Made by a program: the position numbers and the translations under genes | Part shown: one piece after another, positions 15,955 through 21,962 of the stretch | Numbering within the stretch: the first letter of the stretch is position 1 | How the letters are laid out: each line of letters begins with the position of its first letter | From: CAZWRV01 sp964636325 | GTDB taxonomy: Bacteria > Verrucomicrobiota > Lentisphaeria > Victivallales > GWF2-50-93 | Assembly (NCBI GenBank): GCA_964636325.1 | Contig: CAZWRV010000104.1 | Span: forward strand, 1 to 21,962 | Reading direction: 5' to 3' | Length of the DNA stretch: 21,962 bases | Notes under the pieces: generated by a model | Seen by the model: only the letters and a program-made list of their open reading frames with translations | The model's database searches: none | What the model was told of the DNA's origin: nothing

Positions 15955-16323
15955 TCACGCGGTTGCTCCGGCGGATATATGTCGAATGTCCGTCCCCGAA
16001 CAGATAATTGCGGCGCAGCGCTGGCCCGCCCTCTCCCTGCGGCATCCCCAATGCGCTACACGGCTGCTCGCCGTGTGGTTCCAGCTCGTGCGAGACTCCG
16101 CCGCTGCCGTCGGTCCGTTGTAGCCGAACCACATGCCGGGATAGTATTCGCCCTGGCAGGCAGTGACCCAGGCCGCGCGGTAGTTTGTAGGCATCTTCTG
16201 GCCAAAGTATCCCTGGCACTGAAGCGTTTTCCATGAAGAGACGTAGCCGTTCTCCTTTAGCGCCGCGAACGGGCCAAGGATGGAAAAGGCCCGGAAACCG
16301 GAAATCCGGCATCTTGCGGGCAT
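15955..16323 (-). pseudogene. Frameshifted, N-terminally deleted pseudopilin remnant
   Basis: The minus frame ending at 16323-16062 reads CRISGFRAFSILGPFAALKE, SSWKTLQCQGYFGQ and GMWFGYNGP, like the globular part of the local pseudopilin class. The expected continuation is in another frame from about 16054: ALGMPQGEGGPALRRNYLFG followed by DGHSTYIRR, which is the class's C-terminal DGH block. A frameshift therefore lies between about 16055 and 16075. The FTLIEL leader is absent; the similarity stops near 16323, 36 bases before the 52-bp palindrome. It was probably a fourth pseudopilin gene. Confidence 0.75.
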
Positions 16324-16358
16324 GTTAATCGCATAATTTGAAAATTTGACCTCTGCAA

Positions 16359-16410
16359 CTGGATTATTCACAAACTTTTTTGCATGCAAAAAAGTTTGTG
16401 AATAATCCAG
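16359..16410. repeat. Perfect 52-bp palindrome without spacer
   Basis: Two exact 26-base arms meet at 16384/16385 (centre TTTTTTGCATGCAAAAAA). As a result the same peptide start, MHAKKFVNNP, can be read outward on both strands. It lies between the minus-strand pseudopilin remnant and the plus-strand aminotransferase. It has AT-rich, not GC-rich arms and no terminator T-tract beyond the stem, so a simple rho-independent terminator is unlikely. It could be a mobile-element scar, a site for a dimeric protein, or a fold-back assembly artefact. Confidence 0.9.
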
Positions 16411-16425
16411 GTAATATCAGCCCAT

Positions 16426-16471
16426 TTGAATATTCTTCAACTAGGATTATTATATTCCTAGGTGATATAAT
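16426..16471 (+). promoter_or_regulatory. Candidate promoter of the aminotransferase gene
   Basis: TTGAAT (16426-16431) and TATTAT (16448-16453) are 16 bases apart. A second perfect TATAAT at 16466-16471 has no good -35 box. CTAGGA...TCCTAG arms (16441-16446 and 16456-16461) form a small inverted repeat across the -10 region that could be an operator. The AT-rich stretch makes chance matches likely. Confidence 0.4.
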
Positions 16472-16492
16472 TAATTTAACTGGAGATGGGAC

Positions 16493-17878
16493 ATGGGAAA
16501 TATTGCAGTTTCAGCGGGGAAATATTCGCTTGAGCCTGCCGATGTCGGCAGGATTGAGACCAAGCACAGAAGAATCGTCACACGGCTTCCGGTGCCGGAA
16601 TCGCTTCCGATACTCAAGGAGCTTCTCGAATACGAGCCCGTGTCCATGCAGGGTCAGCCGCCTATTGTATGGGACAGGGCGGAGTCCTTCTATGTCTACG
16701 ACGCCTGGGGGAACAAGTGGCTGGACTGGTCGAGCGGAGTTCTGATCACAAACGCGGGTCATGGTCATCCGCACCTGGCCAAGGCGATGTCGGAGGTCGT
16801 CAACAGAAGTCTGTTCACCACCTACTGCTTCCCTCACGCCGGCAGGGCGAAGCTCGTGAAGATGCTCAGCGACCGTGCGCCGAATCCGCTCAAAAAAGTC
16901 TTTCTTCTCTCGACCGGAGCGGAGGCGACGGAGAACACGATCAAGCTTGCCCGGACCTGGGGCCGGAAGATCAGCGACCGCAAAAGGATAATCGTCTCGT
17001 TTGAGAACGCCTTCCATGGACGGACGCTGGGCGCCCAGCTTGCTGGCGGCATGCCGAGGCTGAAGCAGTGGATCGGAGATCTCGATCCGAGCTTCGTCCA
17101 GGTTCCTTTTCCGGACGGCTACAAGAACGAGGACACGCGCTTCGAGCTTTTTGAGGAGACGCTTGCGAAGAAAGGGGTTGCTCCTTCCGACGTGGCCGGA
17201 GTGATTTCGGAAACATACCAGGGCGTTGGCCCCGACTTCATGCCCGCGGACTATGCAAAGAAGCTCCGCAAGTGGTGCGACAAGAACGGGACGCTGCTCA
17301 TCTTCGACGAGGTGCAGGCGGGCTTCGGCAGGACCGGCACATTCTGGGGCTTCGAGCACTACGGGATAGTTCCCGATCTGATCGCCTGCGGCAAGGGCAT
17401 AAGCAGCGGTATGCCGATCTCGGCCGTGATAGGACGTGAGGACGTGATGAACACTTATCCGCCGGGCGCCATGACCTCGACGCATTCGGCGAATCCGGTC
17501 TGCGTCGCGTGCACGATTGCAAGCCTTGAAGTGATCGACAAGGAGAAGCTTGTCGAGAATTCGGCGCGCCTGGGCAATACCCTTTATGAAGGATGCGCGA
17601 AGATCGCGAAGAAGCATCCGAATATCCTCGGCCACGTCTGCGGCGGCCGCGGGCTCGTCGCCGGAATACTCGTGGTCAAGCCGGGGACGAAGACACCGGA
17701 TCCGGCGCTTGCCCTCAAGATAAACGAACTCTGCTTCCGCAAAGGGCTCCTCATGTTCGCGCCGGTCGGTGTCGGCGGAGAATGCCTGAAGATCGCTCCG
17801 CCGCTATGCATGACGGAGGAGGCTTTAAAGGAAGGGCTGGATGTCCTTGCCGAGGCTTGCGCCGAGGCGATAATGTAA
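16493..17878 (+). CDS. Class III PLP-dependent aminotransferase (4-aminobutyrate/ornithine type)
   Basis: This 461-residue protein has the full class III (fold type I) pattern: DAWGNKWLDWSSG near 70, STGAEATENTIKLAR (140-154) for phosphate binding, AFHGRTLGA (173-181), LLIFDEVQAGFGRTG (268-282) with D272 for the PLP ring nitrogen, and CGKGISSGMP (299-308) with K301 as the Schiff-base lysine. It transfers an amino group between an omega-amino compound and a keto acid in the cytoplasm. The closest well-known relatives are GABA and acetylornithine transaminases; the substrate cannot be fixed from motifs. GGAG lies 7 bases before the ATG at 16493. It is probably a single-gene unit: the next gene follows after 93 bases and encodes an unrelated secreted protein. 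Confidence 0.9.
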   Translation: MGNIAVSAGKYSLEPADVGRIETKHRRIVTRLPVPESLPILKELLEYEPVSMQGQPPIVWDRAESFYVYDAWGNKWLDWSSGVLITNAGHGHPHLAKAMSEVVNRSLFTTYCFPHAGRAKLVKMLSDRAPNPLKKVFLLSTGAEATENTIKLARTWGRKISDRKRIIVSFENAFHGRTLGAQLAGGMPRLKQWIGDLDPSFVQVPFPDGYKNEDTRFELFEETLAKKGVAPSDVAGVISETYQGVGPDFMPADYAKKLRKWCDKNGTLLIFDEVQAGFGRTGTFWGFEHYGIVPDLIACGKGISSGMPISAVIGREDVMNTYPPGAMTSTHSANPVCVACTIASLEVIDKEKLVENSARLGNTLYEGCAKIAKKHPNILGHVCGGRGLVAGILVVKPGTKTPDPALALKINELCFRKGLLMFAPVGVGGECLKIAPPLCMTEEALKEGLDVLAEACAEAIM

Positions 17879-17971
17879 ATTTTTCAGCCTAAAGGAGTAT
17901 AGTTTCGCCGTAATGCTATAGTAGTATGCCGTTTGCATATGCCGTCCAATTCATTTCCAAAGGAGCGTCCC

Positions 17972-19870
17972 ATGAAAGGAATCGCCTGCCTCCGTCTGTT
18001 CGCCGTCTCTCTCGCGGTGTTCTCCGCCGTCTCGGCCAGTTCTCAGACGTCCATCACGAGCATTCCGCCGGAAGGGCTTACGATCGAAGCTTCCGGAACC
18101 TATTCTTTTGCCAATGACATCTACTGGGAGGGGAAGGAAGGCTCGCTGACGGCGATTACCGTCACGGCCGCAGACGTGGTCTTGGACATGAAGGGGCATA
18201 TGCTGGTGGCGCCCAACAACGTGCCGCTGTCCGGAACCGTCGGAATCTCGGCCGACGGCGCCAATAATCTGTCCATAAAGAAAGGAATTTTAAAAGGCTT
18301 CCAGTTGATAGGTGTCGCGCTTGCTAACTCGTCCGGCGTATTTTTGTCGAAGATGACGATATCGGACATCGGCAACGGTGTTCCGGGATATACTCCCTAC
18401 GGGCTTTATGCGACGAATTGCACGGGCCTCACGATTAGCAAGGTCACGGTGAGCAACGTCAACGGAAGCTGGTTCGAGCCGAACAGCTACGGGCAGATAG
18501 TGGCCGGAATCTTCCTGAACGGATGCAGTCAGATCGCGCTCGACGGGACGGTGAACGGTATATGCGGCTATTCGAACGTGGTAAGCGGACTCTTCGGTGT
18601 CTCCTGCAACGGCATCAGACTCAAGAACTTGAAGATAAGCAACGTAAACGGTGCGGCAAACGCCGTGTCGGGCGCGTCCTTCGGGCTGTGCCAGAATATA
18701 AGCTTTGAAAAATGTTTGGTCTCAGATCTCCACAACGATTCGGGGGTCTGTAGCGGCATAGGAACCGACGACTGCCAGACTGTAGATGTTTTGAAGACCA
18801 CTGTCTGCAGGTTGTCCACAGGCCTGACTCCCAATGAAAACGCGCCCGGCCACACCTGCATCGGGATGGTCTTCGCGCCGATCCGGGTGATAAAGGGCGT
18901 GAGCGCGATAAATGTTACAAATCCCGGAGAGCTCTACAGCCAGCTTATGCCCCCGACGGTAACAATCGGCCCTCCGCAGAATACGCCAGGCACGCAGGCG
19001 ACGGCGCTCCCTGTCATCAGTGACGCCGGAGAGCTTGAAGGGGTTGTCGTCATCAATCCCGGCTCGGGCTACACCCTGGCTCCGTCCGTGACAATAGTTG
19101 CAAACCCGCTCTGGCCGATCGGCACCGGCGGCCAGGCCGTGGCGGTAGTAAGCGACATCGAGGAGGGCTCCGCAAGCCAAGTCCGCGTCGAAAACTGCAA
19201 GATCACCGACATCGACGGTTCCTGCGACGACGCCCACGGCATAAGCCTGTTCGTAGTGTCAGACGCCGTTGTCCGCAAAACCACAGTCGAGCGCGTCTCC
19301 GACGGGCGCGGTGGACGCGGCGCAAAGGCCACCGGTATAGAAATATATGGCCTTGTCAACGATCAGCCTAGCGACATCCTGGTCGAGAACTGCAATGTCC
19401 GCGACATCAGCGCTATCAGCCCCGGAGATCTCCAGGCCGCCGGCTATTCCATCGCGGGGAAAGGCGTCACATTGTCAAAATGCAAAGCCGACAAAGTGAT
19501 TGTGAGCGGTCCAAACCCCATCAACGCGGCCGCGCCGGGAGTCGGCATCGGCTTCGCCTGGGCGCCGGACATCCGCCCGGAATACACATACGCCGCCCTG
19601 GAAGCCCGGATAAAGGACTGCACCGCCTCCAACTGCCAGGTCGGTTTCGACACATTCTACTTCCAGAACTCAACCTTCGGCAATATCACTTCCAGGAAGA
19701 ACGGTGTCGCCAAGAAGGAGGAGCCGGCAGGAATCGAACGTATATTCTACTGCGACGAATGCTCCGAATGCCCCGGCGCCCCACAGGACTCTCCGGAAGA
19801 CTGGTTCAAAGAGGTCACAGTGACCAACATCGCCTCCGGAAACATCATAACCAATCTTAAAACGAAATGA
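17972..19870 (+). CDS. Secreted right-handed beta-helix repeat protein with inserted domain
   Basis: Start ATG at 17972, six bases after AAAGGAG; an in-frame ATG at 17933 has no ribosome-binding site and would bury the signal peptide. It has 632 residues. A signal peptide (MKGIACLRLFAVSLAVFSAV, then SASSQ) is followed by parallel beta-helix rungs (about 90-300) with the N-x-S/T-I and V-x-N-C pattern (LTISKVTVSNV, IRLKNLKISNV). About 305-400 is an insert with the GSGYTLAPSVTI motif, a separate small repeat type. Rungs resume (403-585, VRVENCKITDI, ILVENCNVRDI). The C-terminal tail has C594-x2-C597-x2-C600 (CDECSEC), a possible metal or disulphide site. No lyase or hydrolase residues can be assigned. 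It could be a polysaccharide-binding or surface-layer protein. Confidence 0.8.
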   Translation: MKGIACLRLFAVSLAVFSAVSASSQTSITSIPPEGLTIEASGTYSFANDIYWEGKEGSLTAITVTAADVVLDMKGHMLVAPNNVPLSGTVGISADGANNLSIKKGILKGFQLIGVALANSSGVFLSKMTISDIGNGVPGYTPYGLYATNCTGLTISKVTVSNVNGSWFEPNSYGQIVAGIFLNGCSQIALDGTVNGICGYSNVVSGLFGVSCNGIRLKNLKISNVNGAANAVSGASFGLCQNISFEKCLVSDLHNDSGVCSGIGTDDCQTVDVLKTTVCRLSTGLTPNENAPGHTCIGMVFAPIRVIKGVSAINVTNPGELYSQLMPPTVTIGPPQNTPGTQATALPVISDAGELEGVVVINPGSGYTLAPSVTIVANPLWPIGTGGQAVAVVSDIEEGSASQVRVENCKITDIDGSCDDAHGISLFVVSDAVVRKTTVERVSDGRGGRGAKATGIEIYGLVNDQPSDILVENCNVRDISAISPGDLQAAGYSIAGKGVTLSKCKADKVIVSGPNPINAAAPGVGIGFAWAPDIRPEYTYAALEARIKDCTASNCQVGFDTFYFQNSTFGNITSRKNGVAKKEEPAGIERIFYCDECSECPGAPQDSPEDWFKEVTVTNIASGNIITNLKTK

Positions 19871-19981
19871 AGCTTGCCATTATGAGAAAATCAGCTTTAG
19901 GCTGAGAAGTTCACATTTTGACGCTAAATGAGTATACAACGCAGAAACGACCTTGATAATCTATAGCATGGAGGACGAGTC

Positions 19982-20512
19982 ATGGGCCTGAAGGAGATAT
20001 CGTTTGCCGAGTTCGCGCCGCAGGTGATCCGGAGCTGGGGCGAGGACTGGTTCCTGCTTGCGGCCGGCAGCCTCGAGCTGAAGGACTTCAACGTCATGAC
20101 GGTCGCATGGGGCATGTTCGGCGTCATGTGGCACAAGCCGGCCGCGATGGCCGTTGTCAGGCCGAGCAGGCACACCTACAGGTTCATGGAGAGATACGAC
20201 AACTTCACCCTCTGCGCATTCCCCCCGAAATACAAGGACGCCCTGATGTTCTGCGGAACCAAGTCGGGCCGCAACGTGGACAAGATCAAGGAGACAGGCC
20301 TCACACCGTTCGAATCATGGCAGGTGAGCTCCCCGGCATTCAAGGAGGCCGAACTGGTGGTCGAGGCGAGGAAGATCTATTTCGACGACTTCAAGCCGGG
20401 CAACTTCCTTAACGAAACCATCGAGTCCAACTACGGCGGAACAGACTACCACAGGATATACCTCGGCGAAATACTGGCGATTCACGGCACTGATAAATAT
20501 AGGAGCAAATAG
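19982..20512 (+). CDS. Flavin reductase-like (FMN-binding split-barrel) protein
   Basis: This 176-residue protein fits the small flavin-reductase-like family: WFLLAAGSLELKDFNVMTVAWGMFG near the N-terminus (the cofactor-binding strand-turn), VRPSRHTYRFMER, FTLCAFPPKYKDAL, and a C-terminal half with FKEAELVVEARKIY and YHRIYLGEILAIHG. Members bind FMN and act in electron transfer or as flavin reductases; the partner is unknown here. It is soluble, with no signal peptide. GGAGG lies 7 bases before the ATG. The PQQ-like propeller gene starts 11 bases after its stop, so the two probably form an operon, although a cytoplasmic flavoprotein and an exported propeller make an odd pair. The 111 bases upstream hold a 5-bp stem, TCAGC/GCTGA (19891-19905), and no convincing promoter. 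Confidence 0.82.
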   Translation: MGLKEISFAEFAPQVIRSWGEDWFLLAAGSLELKDFNVMTVAWGMFGVMWHKPAAMAVVRPSRHTYRFMERYDNFTLCAFPPKYKDALMFCGTKSGRNVDKIKETGLTPFESWQVSSPAFKEAELVVEARKIYFDDFKPGNFLNETIESNYGGTDYHRIYLGEILAIHGTDKYRSK

Positions 20513-20523
20513 GGAGGGTTGAT

Positions 20524-21717
20524 ATGAAAAAGACAATTCTTGCGGCGGCCGCATTGTCGGCCGGCCTAGTTCTCTGCGGCGAGGACTGGACGACCTGGCG
20601 CGGCCCCTCGAAGGACAGCGTTTCCAAGGAGAAGATCAACGTCCAGGCGCTTAAGGGAGATGCGAAGATATTGTGGAAGGTCGAGTTGGGGGCGGGCTAT
20701 TCGGCGGTAGCTGCCAGGGACGGACATGTGTTCTCCATGGGGAACAAAGGCAATACCGATTACGTCTACTGCCTCGACGAGAAGACCGGAAAGACGGTAT
20801 GGGAATATTCCTATCCTTGCGGGAACGACGGCGGCTACCCCGGCCCGCGCTGCACTCCGGTCCTTGAGGGCAACTCCTTGTTGACGCTGAGCAGGGAAGG
20901 GGAAGCCTCCTGCCTTGATGCAGGAACAGGCAAGCCGATCTGGAAGAGAAACATAGCCAAGGAATGCGGCGCCGGACGCCCGCAGTGGGGCATGGCCTCA
21001 TGCGCGCTCGTGTTTGGCGGAACAGCAGTCTTCAACGCCGGCGCCAACGGCATGGCCTTCGACATCGCCACCGGAAAGAACGCGTGGGAGAACAAGGGCG
21101 GCGTCGGCAACTACGCCACGCCAGTCCTCTTCAGCTCCGGAAAGGAGCAGCTCTTGGCGATATTAGGCCAGAAATCACTTTACATAGTCGAGCCGAAGAA
21201 AGGTTCGCTCGTCTGCTCCGCCGACTGGCAGACGCAATACGATGTCATGGCGGCCGAACCGGTCGTATATCCGGGCGGGGGCAATATCTTCATATCATCC
21301 GGCTATGGAAGGGGATGCGCACTTTTCAAGTTCAACAATGGCAAGCTTGAAAAGTCATGGGAAAACAAGAACCTCAGCTCGCACTTCGTTTCTCCGGTCC
21401 TCATCGGCGACGCAATCTATGGGGTTCACGGGCAGGCCGGCGGCGGAAACCTCGTCTGCATCGATGCAAAGACCGGAAACAACAAGTGGACGGGGAAGAC
21501 CGGATTCGGCTCGTTCATGGTGGCCGACGACAAGATCGTTTTTCTACATGAGGGCGGCGATGTGATCATCACCGATCTCTCGCCCGCATCCTACAACGAA
21601 TTGGCCAGGGCGAAGACCGGACTAGGCAAAACATGCTGGACTATGCCAGTTTTGTCGAACGGCAAGCTGTATTGCCGCAATGACAAGGGCACGCTTGTCT
21701 GTGTCGACGTGAAATAA
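20524..21717 (+). CDS. Exported PQQ-like beta-propeller repeat protein
   Basis: This 397-residue protein has an N-terminal signal (MKKTILAAAALSAGLVLCG); the Cys18 context, LVLC, is a poor lipobox because Leu precedes the Cys, so a normal cleaved signal is more likely. The mature start EDWTTWRGPSKDSVS is the usual opening of PQQ-like (PQQ_2) propeller proteins in Planctomycetes and Lentisphaerae. Blade motifs recur: CLDEKTGKTVWEY, CLDAGTGKPIWKRN, FDIATGKNAWENK, CIDAKTGNNKWTGK. I see no quinoprotein dehydrogenase catalytic residues, and most such proteins bind no PQQ. It probably acts as a periplasmic binding or scaffold protein. GGGAGGG lies 5 bases before the ATG. Ends TAA at 21715, followed by repeats. 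Confidence 0.88.
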   Translation: MKKTILAAAALSAGLVLCGEDWTTWRGPSKDSVSKEKINVQALKGDAKILWKVELGAGYSAVAARDGHVFSMGNKGNTDYVYCLDEKTGKTVWEYSYPCGNDGGYPGPRCTPVLEGNSLLTLSREGEASCLDAGTGKPIWKRNIAKECGAGRPQWGMASCALVFGGTAVFNAGANGMAFDIATGKNAWENKGGVGNYATPVLFSSGKEQLLAILGQKSLYIVEPKKGSLVCSADWQTQYDVMAAEPVVYPGGGNIFISSGYGRGCALFKFNNGKLEKSWENKNLSSHFVSPVLIGDAIYGVHGQAGGGNLVCIDAKTGNNKWTGKTGFGSFMVADDKIVFLHEGGDVIITDLSPASYNELARAKTGLGKTCWTMPVLSNGKLYCRNDKGTLVCVDVK

Positions 21718-21806
21718 AACTGGCCAAGTAAGCTTGACATCTCCGGCATGTGCCATTATTTCGAAATTGCCGCGGAGACATGCATAATGAGAATCAAGAT
21801 ACTTTT

Positions 21807-21851
21807 TAGTATGAATTCAGCAAACTACGCCCTTTTGCTGAATTCATACTA
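21807..21851. repeat. 18-bp perfect inverted repeat (large hairpin)
   Basis: TAGTATGAATTCAGCAAA (21807-21824) pairs exactly with 21834-21851 around the 9-base loop CTACGCCCT. No T-run follows on either strand, so it is not a standard rho-independent terminator, although it is the first strong structure after the PQQ-like gene (stop 21717). It differs in sequence from the 52-bp palindrome at 16359. Confidence 0.8.
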
Positions 21852-21854
21852 GAA

Positions 21855-21907
21855 GCCCTCCATCGTGTTTCTGATCGACAATACTGCGAGCATCGCAGAC
21901 GGGCACA
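21855..21907. repeat. Hairpin repeat element B, copy 5
   Basis: GCCCTCCATCGTGTTTCTG, then GATCGACAATACTG, stem CTGCGA-GCA-TCGCAG, then ACGGGCAC. Head and body match copy 1; the stem matches copy 3. It runs straight into element A, in the same order as at the start of the window. Confidence 0.75.
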
Positions 21908-21962
21908 CCTCTGGAACTCGCCTGAAGTAACGCAGACATTCCTGTCTGCGGCATCGCAGGTA
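21908..21962. repeat. Double-hairpin repeat element A, copy 3 (cut by window end)
   Basis: CCTCTGGAACTCGCCTGAAGTAA, slightly divergent, then the exact first stem GCAGAC-ATTCCT-GTCTGC and the first arm of the second stem (CGCAGGTA), where the window stops. Confidence 0.8.

Noticed and set aside
16511..17635. 374-codon minus-strand reading frame
   Set aside because: It lies opposite the aminotransferase, which has all its catalytic motifs; the open frame is a by-product of GC-rich codon use.
17933..17971. Upstream ATG start for the beta-helix protein
   Set aside because: No ribosome-binding site, and the extension would place 13 polar residues before a normal signal peptide; the ATG at 17972 has AAAGGAG.
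21807..21851. Rho-independent terminator for the PQQ-like gene
   Set aside because: The stem is AT-rich and neither side carries a T-run; kept only as an inverted repeat.

Overview
The window looks like a GC-rich chromosomal segment (or metagenome contig) from a Lentisphaerae-type bacterium, most likely a Victivallis-like gut or anaerobic lineage. This rests on family content, not a database hit: tandem type-II-secretion-like pseudopilins with the FTLIELLVVIAI leader and a C-terminal DGH motif, a GntR/LacI-like hybrid regulator, UroD-like methyltransferases, a GH130 phosphorylase, large secreted propeller/PA14/LamG proteins, and short hairpin repeats scattered between genes.

Layout. 1-484 is a non-coding cluster of hairpin repeats. 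From 15214 down to 485 all genes lie on the minus strand, in transcription order: GntR-type regulator; three pseudopilins, the third lacking its C-terminal motif; a repeat island; a 1281-residue multidomain lipoprotein; a GH36-like glycosidase; two UroD-like zinc methyltransferases; a GH130 mannoside phosphorylase; and an M24-fold protein that has lost metal ligands. 15388-16323 is a gene graveyard: a fragment of a secreted protein with an in-frame stop, joined to a frameshifted pseudopilin remnant. It is bounded by a perfect 52-bp palindrome at 16359-16410. From 16493 to 21717 genes lie on the plus strand: a class III aminotransferase, a secreted beta-helix protein, a flavin-reductase-like protein and a PQQ-like propeller protein. 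The window ends in more of the same hairpin repeats.

How the genes may work together (inference). The minus-strand block resembles a carbohydrate-use locus in a phylum without SusC/D pairs. The regulator would sense a sugar-like ligand, the lipoprotein and perhaps the pseudopilins would face the substrate at the surface, the GH36-like enzyme and GH130 phosphorylase would process the glycan, and the two methyltransferases could handle methyl groups. No corrinoid protein, transporter or sugar kinase is present, so the pathway is incomplete here.

Most notable signals: the repeat family, whose stems change on both sides while staying paired and one copy of which supplies a Shine-Dalgarno sequence to the big lipoprotein gene; a clear promoter overlapped by a 29-bp palindrome in front of the regulator; three tandem 12-mers before the pseudopilins; and the 52-bp palindrome at the pseudogene breakpoint.
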